64,000 nucleotides of DNA from Gallionella sp. (GTDB lineage Bacteria; Pseudomonadota; Gammaproteobacteria; Burkholderiales; Gallionellaceae). Below the pieces are notes generated by a model. It was given only the letters and a program-made list of their open reading frames with translations, searched no databases and was not told the DNA's origin. The stretch spans positions 1 through 64,000 of the forward strand of contig JAQTLM010000013.1 of the NCBI GenBank assembly GCA_028714895.1, read 5' to 3'. Position 1 is the stretch's first letter, and the number at the start of each line of letters is the position of its first letter. Positions 1 through 9,029 of this stretch are shown piece by piece. Position numbers and translations under genes: made by a program.

Positions 1-149
1 GTTTCGACTTCGCGTAGGTTGTTGCTATATTTTAAAGTCGTTTCCATATCCCGAAGAATACGAAAACTTCCCAAAAACCAAGTACCTACACTCGTCGGTT
101 GTTCGTTTGTTTTTTAAAGAACGGCTGCCGTGGCAGCGAAGAGGTGCGC
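1..149 (-). other. 5' leader of an rRNA operon (16S gene lies beyond the left edge)
   Basis: Read on the minus strand, this is the transcribed leader that precedes 16S rRNA in beta- and gammaproteobacteria. A boxA-like CGTTCTTTAAAA element lies near 111-123 and is followed by ACAACCGACGAGTGTAGG, matching the well-known ACAnCCGATAAGTGTGGG pre-16S leader. No 16S sequence is present, so the gene must start to the left of position 1. The two strong tandem promoters just upstream support this reading. Seen: the boxA-like motif and leader string. Inferred: the rRNA operon itself. Confidence 0.72.
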
Positions 150-177
150 ATTATAGGGACTAAAACTTTACTGTCAA
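150..177 (-). promoter_or_regulatory. rRNA operon promoter, proximal (P2-like)
   Basis: On the minus strand there is a perfect -35 TTGACA (172-177), a 16-bp spacer and a perfect -10 TATAAT (150-155). The -10 runs into the GC-rich discriminator GCGCACCTCTTCGC. A consensus sigma-70 promoter with this kind of discriminator is typical of stringently controlled rRNA promoters. The -10 plus discriminator is identical to that of the upstream copy at 304-331. Confidence 0.82.
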
Positions 178-303
178 CTAAATTTTCGCACTTCGTTTCG
201 TCTGCCACCGAGACCGGGGAAACGTCATCAGACAACTGATTATTAAGCGATTTTTTTACTTCACATCGCTTCGTTTCAACCCCGCCACAGCGAAGAGGTG
301 CGC

Positions 304-331
304 ATTATAGGGAGTCAAAAATCCCCGTCAA
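304..331 (-). promoter_or_regulatory. rRNA operon promoter, distal (P1-like)
   Basis: The minus strand has -35 TTGACG (326-331), a 16-bp spacer and -10 TATAAT (304-309), followed by the same GCGCACCTCTTCGC discriminator as the promoter at 150-177. The two promoters lie 154 bp apart in tandem, the usual arrangement for an rRNA operon. Both point away from tsaD. Confidence 0.8.
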
Positions 332-421
332 CACATTTCGTAATATTTTTTAAAAAAACATCGCGCACCCATGCTCGGACGGCGGATTGACTACAATGCG
401 CGCTCTTGCACAGAGGTAACA

Positions 422-1447
422 ATGTCACTGATTACATTAGGCATCGAATCGTCCTGCGATGAAACCGGTATCGCGCTTTACCAAATGGAGCGCGGGCTAT
501 TGGCGCACGCGTTGCATACACAGGTCGCGATGCACAGCGAATATGGCGGTGTCGTGCCGGAACTCGCCTCACGCGATCATGTTCGGCGCATCATCCCGCT
601 GCTGCGCCAAGTCATGCATGATGCCGATGTGCCGCTAGCCAAGATTGATGCCATTGCCTATACCCAAGGGCCGGGCTTAGGTGGTGCATTATTAGTCGGC
701 GCCAGCGTTGCAAACGCTCTGGCCTACGCGCTCGATATCCCCGTCATCGGCATCCATCATCTGGAAGGCCATCTGCTTTCCCCTCTATTGTCCGACCCCG
801 CACCGGAATTCCCCTTCGTCGCTTTATTGGTTTCCGGCGGGCATACGCAATTGATGCGCGTGGACGGCGTCGGGCAATACACTTTGCTCGGCGAAACGCT
901 GGATGACGCGGCCGGAGAAGCCTTCGACAAGAGCGCGAAACTGCTGGGCCTGGACTATCCGGGCGGACCTGCATTGGCAAAACTCGCCGCTTCGGGCTGC
1001 CCCGGACAATACAAGCTGCCGCGCCCGATGTTGCACAGCGGTAACCTGGATTTCAGTTTTAGCGGATTAAAGACGGCGGTATGGACGCTGGTAAAGCAAA
1101 GCGACAACCATGAACAGACACGCGCCGATATCGCCTGCACTGTACAAGAAGCCATCATCGATGTGCTGGCACACAAGGCGCGCGCCGCTTTGGCGCAGAC
1201 TGGCTTGAATCGATTAGTCGTAGCGGGCGGCGTGGGCGCAAATCAGCTATTGCGCAACCGCCTGAATGAAGACATCGGCAAACGCGGCGGCGCAGTATTT
1301 TATCCAGACTTGGAATTTTGCACCGACAACGGCGCGATGATCGCCTTTGCCGGAGCGCTTCGCTTGGCACAACAGCAAGGCAACAAAGATTATCGTTTCA
1401 ACATCAAACCGCGCTGGAATTTGACAGAAATTACCAAGAAACTTTAG
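422..1447 (+). CDS. tsaD: tRNA N6-threonylcarbamoyladenosine (t6A) transferase subunit TsaD
   Basis: TsaD (Gcp/YgjD) transfers threonylcarbamoyl from TC-AMP to A37 of ANN-decoding tRNAs, working with TsaB and TsaE in the cytoplasm. The 341-residue product starts [16 protein letters not shown], the signature N-terminus. It carries the metal-binding HHLEGH segment near residue 110, a LVSGGHTQL nucleotide-binding loop and [10 protein letters not shown] near residue 270. I chose the ATG at 422, behind an AGAGG ribosome-binding site, over an in-frame ATG 51 bp upstream because it matches the family N-terminus. A TACAAT at 392-397 is a possible -10. The gene diverges from the rRNA promoters; tsaC, for the preceding pathway step, lies at 14134. 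Confidence 0.96.
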   Translation: MSLITLGIESSCDETGIALYQMERGLLAHALHTQVAMHSEYGGVVPELASRDHVRRIIPLLRQVMHDADVPLAKIDAIAYTQGPGLGGALLVGASVANALAYALDIPVIGIHHLEGHLLSPLLSDPAPEFPFVALLVSGGHTQLMRVDGVGQYTLLGETLDDAAGEAFDKSAKLLGLDYPGGPALAKLAASGCPGQYKLPRPMLHSGNLDFSFSGLKTAVWTLVKQSDNHEQTRADIACTVQEAIIDVLAHKARAALAQTGLNRLVVAGGVGANQLLRNRLNEDIGKRGGAVFYPDLEFCTDNGAMIAFAGALRLAQQQGNKDYRFNIKPRWNLTEITKKL

Positions 1448-1547
1448 TTTAGCGGCTTCAAATTTACGTCATTCTTGAAAGATAAAACTCCGGGAGAGCC
1501 TCGTCTATCTGTTCTCAAAACTACACCGCCAATTCAAATATATGGAC

Positions 1548-1577
1548 GCGACAAATTGTCGCGCGACATCATGTCAC
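1548..1577. promoter_or_regulatory. Paired palindromes, copy 1 (candidate regulator-binding site)
   Basis: Two adjacent odd-length palindromes stand back to back. The first is GCGACAAATTGTCGC (1548-1562, perfect) and the second GCGACATCATGTCAC (1563-1577, one mismatch). The same pair recurs at 1993-2022. The shared half-site is GCGACA/TGTCGC, and the junction makes a further TGTCGCGCGACA palindrome. The regulator is not recognised: this is not an FNR/DNR box (TTGAT-N4-ATCAA). The site lies upstream of a small reading frame and about 620 bp upstream of nirS. Confidence 0.5.
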
Positions 1578-1752
1578 ATTCCCAAACTGATTTTTTTAAT
1601 AAACAATCCACCTTGCCAAAAGTGCCGCATCATTTTTTCCGGCTCTAGTGTGTGATGCGCCCTCTCCCGATCGGCACTTCAATTTACCGGGAATGTGATA
1701 CGAACTTTTGGCACCCATTGTTATTAAGGCAGCAACCAAGGAAGGGGAAAAC

Positions 1753-1929
1753 ATGTTTGCCAAACTGAAAGAAAGCAAATTTTTCAAGTCGCTGTCCGGG
1801 ACTCTTTGTTCTATTGAGCTTATCGAAGTGGAACATAAAACTCCCGCATCCTGCCATTACCCTCGCCTTTCCTCACCTTCAGCCCCCCACCCAAAGGGGG
1901 CCGATAAAGCGACCCCTCCAATTCCGTAA
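1753..1929 (+). CDS. Possible small protein, unknown (58 aa)
   Basis: This small frame begins MFAKLKESKFFKSLSG behind a strong ribosome-binding site (AAGGAAGGGG, about 5 bases before the ATG), in an otherwise gene-poor 750-bp region. The first 20 residues look like a basic amphipathic helix. The rest (proline- and serine-rich) looks non-coding, so this may be the 5' stub of a lost gene that has run into unrelated sequence. It lies between the two copies of the paired palindrome. No family is recognised. The good Shine-Dalgarno argues for; the composition of the second half argues against. Confidence 0.3.
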   Translation: MFAKLKESKFFKSLSGTLCSIELIEVEHKTPASCHYPRLSSPSAPHPKGADKATPPIP

Positions 1930-1992
1930 CACCACCAACATCGGGCGCGCCTTGTATTTATAAACGCTGCCGAACCGTTCAAAATGATGGGT

Positions 1993-2022
1993 GCGACAAT
2001 TTGCCGCGCGACATCATGTCGC
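1993..2022. promoter_or_regulatory. Paired palindromes, copy 2, upstream of nirS
   Basis: GCGACAATTTGCCGC (1993-2007, one mismatch from perfect) is followed directly by GCGACATCATGTCGC (2008-2022, perfect). It repeats the pair at 1548-1577, in the same order and spacing, 445 bp further on. It ends 177 bp before the nirS start codon, a plausible position for an operator or activator site with a long 5' untranslated region. The remaining bases up to 2199 show no obvious consensus promoter. Confidence 0.55.
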
Positions 2023-2127
2023 ATTCCACTAATAAATTTTTGTCTGTAGTATCCAAACGAGCTTAAGGTAATAATCGCCCTCGGGCTTTATTTGGATTCC
2101 GCTGTGCTTCGCCGGCTGATTTGGTAA

Positions 2128-3870
<1,743 letters not shown>

Positions 3871-3872
3871 GG

Positions 3873-3938
3873 AAGCCTCTGTAAATTCTAATCTGCCATT
3901 CCGTTGACCTTGGACAGAATGGCAGATTTTAGAGGCTT
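3873..3938 (+). other. Long imperfect hairpin after nirS
   Basis: AAGCCTCT (3873-3880) and AATCTGCCATTC (3890-3901) pair with GAATGGCAGATT (3917-3928) and AGAGGCTT (3931-3938), giving a two-part stem with an internal bulge. There is no T-run directly after it, so it is more likely an mRNA-protecting or processing hairpin at the 3' end of nirS than the terminator itself. Confidence 0.55.
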
Positions 3939-3960
3939 ACGCCGGGAAAGCGTGCGTTTG

Positions 3961-3991
3961 AAGGGCAGGGATGGCTCGCCCTTTTTATTTT
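3961..3991 (+). terminator. Probable rho-independent terminator, nirS / TonB receptor leader
   Basis: The stem AAGGGC (3961-3966) pairs with GCCCTT (3978-3983) across an 11-base loop and is followed by a T-rich tract (TTTTTATTTT). It ends nirS transcription and lies only about 28 bp before the start codon of the TonB receptor. That gene must therefore either start within this leader or be controlled by read-through. Confidence 0.6.
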
Positions 3992-4018
3992 CAATCGATA
4001 AGTTTGTAGAAAAACACC

Positions 4019-6253
4019 ATGAAAACCCAGTTAAACAAAGGACGAGGGTTACTTGCCTTGTGCTGCATTTGTGTTCTAGTCAACGCGGCGGGCGCAGCGG
4101 AAAGCGGTGAGACTGTGGAGTTGAGTGAGGTAGTGGTGACGGCAACCAGAACCAACGCTTCGCTTTCCGATGCGCCTGCCGCTGTAACGGTAGTCAATGC
4201 CAGGAATATTGAAACAAAAAATGCCTCGCGCCTCGGCGATGTGCTGGATCAGGTACCCAGCCTCTATTTGCGCGGCGGCGCATTCGGCCAGTCGCAAGGC
4301 ACCATAGGAACGAGCGGCATGTCGCTGCGCGGCATCGATCAAACCAAAACGCTCATACTGCTCGATGGGCAACCTATCCAGGATGCCAGCTCCGGCAAAG
4401 TGAATTGGCGAGTTCCGTTTATTGAGGATATTGCCCGTATTGAAGTCGTGCCCGGCGCATTTTCTTCGCTGTATGGCAGCAATGCCATCGGCGGAGTCGT
4501 CAACATCATTACCAAGCAACCGGACAAGCGCGAGTTCACCGCCAAGATAAAGAAAGGTTGGAGCGATGCCAGCGGCGAGGATGCCAGCATTTATTTTCGC
4601 GACAAGATGAATAATGGCTTGGGGTTTGTGGGCGGGTTCGGCTATCAAAATCGCGACAGCTATGTGAACGATTTTGTTGTCAAGGCTCCGGTAGCGGGGG
4701 CAACGGGCACGCCTGTCACAGGTGCGCAGGCAATCACTACCAGGGAGGGCGTTCCGACTTATCTGGTAGGAGACTTGGGAACCACACCGTGGAATGCAAC
4801 CAATGCAACCGCCAAATTGTTTTATGACCTGAATGCCCACGATAAAATTTACGCTGGTGTGAATTATCAGAAAACCAAACAGTATTACACCCCGTTCAAT
4901 ACTTATCTCAGCAATGCCGCTACTGGTGCCCCCGTTTCAAGCGGGACACTTGGTATCAATGGGCAGCGGGTATCACTGACAAATTACGATTTCACCCTGT
5001 TCTCATTTTTGCCGCTACATGAGGCTGCAACCCGGTATTTTGTCGGTTATGACGGTACGGTCGGCAATGACTACCTGTTGAAATTTGACCTCGCAAAAAT
5101 TGAGCGTGCGTACAGCTTTACGCTGGCAACTCCCACCGCCACCTGGAACAACGGCTTGGGCTCACTATCGGATACACCGAATGCCGGCCTAGATGGCACA
5201 GTCCAACTGACCTTTCCGGTCGACTCCCAGCACATTCTGGTGACCGGCCTGGCGTTGCACAAGGACTCGGTGAATCAGCAAATTTATGCGCTTTCCAACT
5301 GGCGTGATCCGGGTTCCCGAACTGCCGTGAACAGCGGCTATCGCGGCCATTCGGCCACAACTTCTGTTTTTGCGCAGGATGAAATCAGTGCAACGGATGC
5401 ACTAAAGGTTTATCTGGGCGGGCGATGGGATGACTGGCAAACCAAGGGCGATAATTTTTCTGTTGTCGCGCCAGTCGGTTCCACGCTTTATCCAACGCGC
5501 AGCGTCTCCGCGTTCAGTCCCAAGGTGTCTGCGGTATACAAGCCGAAGGAAACAACAGTATTGCGCGCCTCTTTCGGAAAATCTTTCCGTGCGCCGACCA
5601 ATCAGGATCTTTACGTGACGACGACCAGCAGAGGCAGGACGACTGCGGGTGATCCCAACCTTCAGCCCGAGCGCGGCACCACATGGGAGATGGGAGGCGA
5701 ATTCCGCTTCACAGAAAATGCCAAAATTACTGCTACTTATTACGACACCCGGCTCAACAACCTGATTTACCTGATGCAGGTCAGCACAACCAACTCGCTG
5801 CGCATTAACGCAGGCAAAGCAAAAGTTAACGGGGTTGAATTAGGCGCTACAATAAAACTGGCAAGATGGCTGGAACTGGATGCCAATTACGCCTATATAA
5901 ATTCAAGGGTACTCGAAAACGCGGCCGATCCGTTGAGCGTCGGCAAACGACTGACCGATGCCCCCAAGAATATTACCGGCATCGGGTTGACTGCGCAACA
6001 GGGGGCATGGTCCGGCACGCTAAATGCGCGCTACACAAGCCATATTTTTTGGACTGCACAAAATGCCGACACAGTGGAAGGCGTGCCGGGCAGCTATGAC
6101 GCGCATACCATGGTGAATGCCAAGCTCGGCTACGCATTCTCCAGGACGGTGAAATGGGCGGTTGCGGTTAATAATTTGCTGGATAAAAAAGCCTATTCAT
6201 ACTTCTTGCTGCCGGGCCGCAATGTGACAGCAGAAGCAGATTTTTCCTTTTAG
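4019..6253 (+). CDS. TonB-dependent outer-membrane receptor
   Basis: The 744-residue product is an outer-membrane TonB-dependent transporter; its substrate cannot be read from sequence. It has a signal peptide (to about residue 26, NAAGAAES), a TonB box region ETVELSEVVVTATRT (about 30-44), and a plug domain to about residue 160 with the typical RGGAFGQSQ, LLDGQPIQD and YGSNAIGGVVNIITK motifs. A 22-strand barrel follows, with the C-terminal aromatic signature ADFSF. The motifs place it with BtuB/CirA-like siderophore, haem or cobalamin receptors. No obvious Shine-Dalgarno precedes the ATG. Its position after nirS hints at metal or haem supply for respiration, but this is inference. Confidence 0.9.
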   Translation: MKTQLNKGRGLLALCCICVLVNAAGAAESGETVELSEVVVTATRTNASLSDAPAAVTVVNARNIETKNASRLGDVLDQVPSLYLRGGAFGQSQGTIGTSGMSLRGIDQTKTLILLDGQPIQDASSGKVNWRVPFIEDIARIEVVPGAFSSLYGSNAIGGVVNIITKQPDKREFTAKIKKGWSDASGEDASIYFRDKMNNGLGFVGGFGYQNRDSYVNDFVVKAPVAGATGTPVTGAQAITTREGVPTYLVGDLGTTPWNATNATAKLFYDLNAHDKIYAGVNYQKTKQYYTPFNTYLSNAATGAPVSSGTLGINGQRVSLTNYDFTLFSFLPLHEAATRYFVGYDGTVGNDYLLKFDLAKIERAYSFTLATPTATWNNGLGSLSDTPNAGLDGTVQLTFPVDSQHILVTGLALHKDSVNQQIYALSNWRDPGSRTAVNSGYRGHSATTSVFAQDEISATDALKVYLGGRWDDWQTKGDNFSVVAPVGSTLYPTRSVSAFSPKVSAVYKPKETTVLRASFGKSFRAPTNQDLYVTTTSRGRTTAGDPNLQPERGTTWEMGGEFRFTENAKITATYYDTRLNNLIYLMQVSTTNSLRINAGKAKVNGVELGATIKLARWLELDANYAYINSRVLENAADPLSVGKRLTDAPKNITGIGLTAQQGAWSGTLNARYTSHIFWTAQNADTVEGVPGSYDAHTMVNAKLGYAFSRTVKWAVAVNNLLDKKAYSYFLLPGRNVTAEADFSF

Positions 6254-6405
6254 CGTCACACATCCTCTTCATTCCTGTTCACACCTGTGCGCCGTAACTC
6301 CAGCCACAGGTATCGTGCGGCTTGCCATCCCGCAAAAGCAAATTTTCAGGGTTCCCCTAATATTCCATCTTGCGAGCCAGAAGAAAATCGGTTCAAATAC
6401 TGCAC

Positions 6406-6789
6406 ATGGAAAAAAATGACCCTCATGGTTTCATCATACAAACACAGGTAAATTACCTGCCGGATCAATCCGATGAAGCGGGCAATCGCTTCGTGTTTTC
6501 CTACACCATCAACATCACCAATCTCGGCAGCGTTGCCGCCAAACTCACCAGCCGTCACTGGATCATCACCGATGCCAACAACCACGTTCAGGAAGTGCAC
6601 GGACAGGGAGTGGTAGGCGAACAGCCATTGCTCAAACCGAACCAGAGTTTTGAATACACCAGCGGCACGGTGCTGTCCACACAGGTCGGCACGATGCGCG
6701 GCAGCTACCGGATGCATGCCGACGACGGCACGCAGTTCGATGTCGATATCCCGCAATTTGTATTGAGTGTGCCGCGTGTTTTGCATTAG
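6406..6789 (+). CDS. apaG: ApaG family protein (CO2+/Mg2+ efflux-associated domain)
   Basis: The 127-residue product is a complete ApaG/DUF525 domain, a fibronectin-type fold of uncertain biochemical role (linked to Co/Mg tolerance in enterobacteria). Family-typical segments are YLPDQSDEAGNRFVFSYTI, SRHWIITDANN, GVVGEQPLLKPNQSFEYTSG and the C-terminal FVLSVPRVLH. The ATG at 6406 gives the usual length; a frame extension to 6370 has no support. Eight bases separate it from mltA, so the two are probably co-transcribed. In other betaproteobacteria apaG is likewise found beside cell-wall or nucleotide genes. Confidence 0.93.
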   Translation: MEKNDPHGFIIQTQVNYLPDQSDEAGNRFVFSYTINITNLGSVAAKLTSRHWIITDANNHVQEVHGQGVVGEQPLLKPNQSFEYTSGTVLSTQVGTMRGSYRMHADDGTQFDVDIPQFVLSVPRVLH

Positions 6790-6796
6790 CAGGTTA

Positions 6797-7987
6797 ATGG
6801 GTAATCTGGCAGGGGCAATTCATGAATTGCCCCTACGGGTCGCGTTGCTGCCACTGATTTTTCTGGCCGCATGTGCCGCACCGCCCAAGCCGCCGGTCGC
6901 GCCGCTGGCTGTCCCGCCTGTTGCGCTTCCCGCCGCGCCGTTTGCGGTAAGCAAATGGGAGATGCTGCCGGACTGGCAGACGATAGATTTGCAGCCGACT
7001 TGGGCGGCCTTTTTGCAAAGCTGCCGCGCACTGAAGAGCAAGCCGGTCTGGCAAACGGTATGCGCGCGCACCGGAGAATTGGCGCAGCCAGACAACACCG
7101 CATTACGCACTTTTTTTGAGGAAGGCTTCACGCCCTACCAGGTATTCAATCCGGATGGCTCTTCACAAGGGCTGATTACCGGCTATTACGAACCAAAGCT
7201 GCCCGGCAGTCGCGTCAGGACCGAACATTTCCGTTATCCGCTGTATGCCGTGCCGGACGATCTGCTGACCATTGATCTGGGCGAGGCCTATCCGCAACTG
7301 AAGGATCTGCGCTTGCGCGGGCGGCTGCAAGGCAAACGCATCGTGCCTTATTACAATCGTGCCGAGATCGAAGCAGGGAAAGCTGCGCTACAAGGGCGCG
7401 AATTATTCTGGGTGAAAAATGCGGTCGATCTGTTCTTCCTGCAAATCCAGGGTTCGGGGCGCATCGAATTACCGGATGGCAGCCTGGTGAAAGTCGGTTA
7501 CGCCGAGCAGAACGGTCATCCGTATATTTCCATCGGCAAAAAGCTGATCGAAATGGGCGAACTCAAAATCGAGGAGGCCTCGATGCAAGGCATCAAGGAT
7601 TGGGCAGAACGATATCCTGAAAAACTCAATGCGCTGCTGGCGCAAAACCCCAGCTATGTATTTTTCCGCGAATTGCCGAATGGGTTGTCCGCGCCGTTGG
7701 GCGCATTGGGCGTGCCGCTGACCGAGACCTACAGCATCGCGGTGGACCCGCGCACCATCCCGCTCGGCGCACCGGTATTCCTCGCGACCACTTACCCGAA
7801 TACCGCCGAGCCGCTGAATCGTCTGGTGCTGGCGCAAGATACCGGCGGCGCAATCAAAGGCGCGGTGCGTGCCGATTTTTTCTGGGGCTTCGGCGAGCAG
7901 GCGGGTATTCAGGCGGGGCGCATGAAACAGGGCGGCCAGATGTGGGTGCTGTTCCCCAAAGGCGCGGAGCCTGTGCTTAGCCCATAG
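6797..7987 (+). CDS. mltA: Membrane-bound lytic murein transglycosylase A
   Basis: MltA cleaves the MurNAc-GlcNAc bond of peptidoglycan, leaving 1,6-anhydro-MurNAc, while anchored to the inner face of the outer membrane. The 396-residue product has a lipoprotein signal (VALLPLIFLAAC, lipobox LAAC at about residue 26). The MltA domain follows (about 115-280, with GYYEPKLPGS and IQGSGRI), then a 3D domain with conserved aspartates (VDPRTIPLG, LAQDTGGAIKGAVRADFF). The start at 6797 lies just after the apaG stop. Oddly, the first residues MGNLAGAIHELPLR are encoded by a dispersed palindromic repeat at 6812-6833, so the signal peptide was re-made by an insertion. A start further downstream would lose the signal's charged end. 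Confidence 0.92.
   Translation: MGNLAGAIHELPLRVALLPLIFLAACAAPPKPPVAPLAVPPVALPAAPFAVSKWEMLPDWQTIDLQPTWAAFLQSCRALKSKPVWQTVCARTGELAQPDNTALRTFFEEGFTPYQVFNPDGSSQGLITGYYEPKLPGSRVRTEHFRYPLYAVPDDLLTIDLGEAYPQLKDLRLRGRLQGKRIVPYYNRAEIEAGKAALQGRELFWVKNAVDLFFLQIQGSGRIELPDGSLVKVGYAEQNGHPYISIGKKLIEMGELKIEEASMQGIKDWAERYPEKLNALLAQNPSYVFFRELPNGLSAPLGALGVPLTETYSIAVDPRTIPLGAPVFLATTYPNTAEPLNRLVLAQDTGGAIKGAVRADFFWGFGEQAGIQAGRMKQGGQMWVLFPKGAEPVLSP
6812..6833. repeat. Palindromic dispersed repeat, AATT-core type (inside mltA)
   Basis: This perfect 22-bp palindrome, GGGGCAATTCATGAATTGCC plus two further C, is followed by TAC. It belongs to the family also found at 38610, 43708, 54387, 60610, 60639, 61841 and 63797, with constant GTAGGGGC/GCCCCTAC ends. 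Here it is read in frame as GAIHELPLR, within the MltA signal peptide. Confidence 0.8.
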
Positions 7988-8066
7988 AAGCGGCGTTTGT
8001 CGTCGCGCTAATTCATACTCAAGGGCAGGCGCGCCGCCACGAACGGTAAATGCCGGGCAATGCTGG

Positions 8067-9020
8067 CTAAGCAACGATATAAGCGCGGTTGCCTCCACTC
8101 TGCTTGGCGGCAAGCAATGCCTGATCAGCCAGTTTGATAAGCTCTGCCTCGGTGGATTCCCGGTCCGGCAGACGATGGACGCCGCCGATGCTGATGGTCA
8201 CAACGCCGTATGACGAGTCGCTGTTCGGGATATTGAGTGCGCGTACTTGTTCGCAAAGTTTTTGCGCATGGTGCCGCAGGTCTTCGATATTGGCGGCCAG
8301 CGATACGACAGCGAATTCTTCCCCGCCATAGCGCGCCGTGCAATCCGAGGTGCGGGCAAACGATTTGGCGATGCAATCGCCCACCATGCGCAGGCACTCA
8401 TCCCCTGCCGACCGCCCATAACGTTCGTTGAATTGCTTGAAATGGTCGAAATCCATCATCAGCACCGACAGTTCGCTATGGGTGCGCTGCGCGGTGGAAC
8501 ACAAGTTCGTGAACTGCTCGTCGAAATGCCGGCGGTTGCTAAGGCCAACCAGATGATCGGTATAAACCAGCGTATTCAACTGCTGATTAAGCGTTTGCAA
8601 ATCAAGATTGGATTGATGCAGGTGCTGTTCGAGCAGAATGCGCGCGGTCACATCCTTCTGGATGCCGATGTAATGCGTAAGATTGCCGTCGGCGTCATGC
8701 ACCGGAGAAATGCTGAGTTCATTCCAGAACATCGAACCATCCTTGCGGTAGTTGCGCAACGTGACAAGGCAACCCTCTCCTTTGGAGACCGCCGCCCGGA
8801 TAATGTCAAGCCCTGGTTGCCAAGTATCGACCCCCTGCAGGATGCGATAACTATTACCGATGACTTCGTCAGAGGTGTAACCGGTCAGCTTTTCAAAACC
8901 CCTGTTGACATAAATTAGCGGAAAACCCTGCTTCTTTGCGTCGGCGATGGTGACACCATCATGCGACTGTTCGACCGCCTGGGCAAGCAGTTCTCGGGAG
9001 ATATTAATCGCGGCACTCAT
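8067..9020 (-). CDS. PAS-GGDEF diguanylate cyclase
   Basis: A soluble 317-residue protein predicted to make cyclic di-GMP. Residues about 10-130 form a PAS/PAC domain of the LOV-like branch (NRGFEKLTGYTSDEVIG, YRILQG, RKDGSMFWNELSISPV, HYIGIQKDVT). The flavin-binding cysteine of true LOV domains (NCRFLQ) is replaced: the segment reads NSYRILQG. A short coiled linker leads to a GGDEF domain (about 150-317) with catalytic GGEEF and an RTSD inhibitory I-site five residues before it, so product feedback is likely. The gene is convergent with mltA and lies 9 bp downstream of dsbC on the same strand. Target pathway is unknown; the flagellar cluster nearby makes motility control plausible. Confidence 0.92.
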   Translation of the reverse strand: MSAAINISRELLAQAVEQSHDGVTIADAKKQGFPLIYVNRGFEKLTGYTSDEVIGNSYRILQGVDTWQPGLDIIRAAVSKGEGCLVTLRNYRKDGSMFWNELSISPVHDADGNLTHYIGIQKDVTARILLEQHLHQSNLDLQTLNQQLNTLVYTDHLVGLSNRRHFDEQFTNLCSTAQRTHSELSVLMMDFDHFKQFNERYGRSAGDECLRMVGDCIAKSFARTSDCTARYGGEEFAVVSLAANIEDLRHHAQKLCEQVRALNIPNSDSSYGVVTISIGGVHRLPDRESTEAELIKLADQALLAAKQSGGNRAYIVA

Positions 9021-9029
9021 GCAAGCCTC

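Noticed and set aside
1..149. A tRNA gene at the left edge
   Set aside because: No cloverleaf fits; the sequence matches a pre-16S leader instead.
3871..4018. Cobalamin or other riboswitch in front of the TonB receptor
   Set aside because: The leader is too short and lacks the conserved B12-box; the hairpins are explained by termination.
4076..4840. 254-codon frame on minus opposite the TonB receptor
   Set aside because: The receptor plug motifs are unmistakable on plus; no function seen in the reverse frame.
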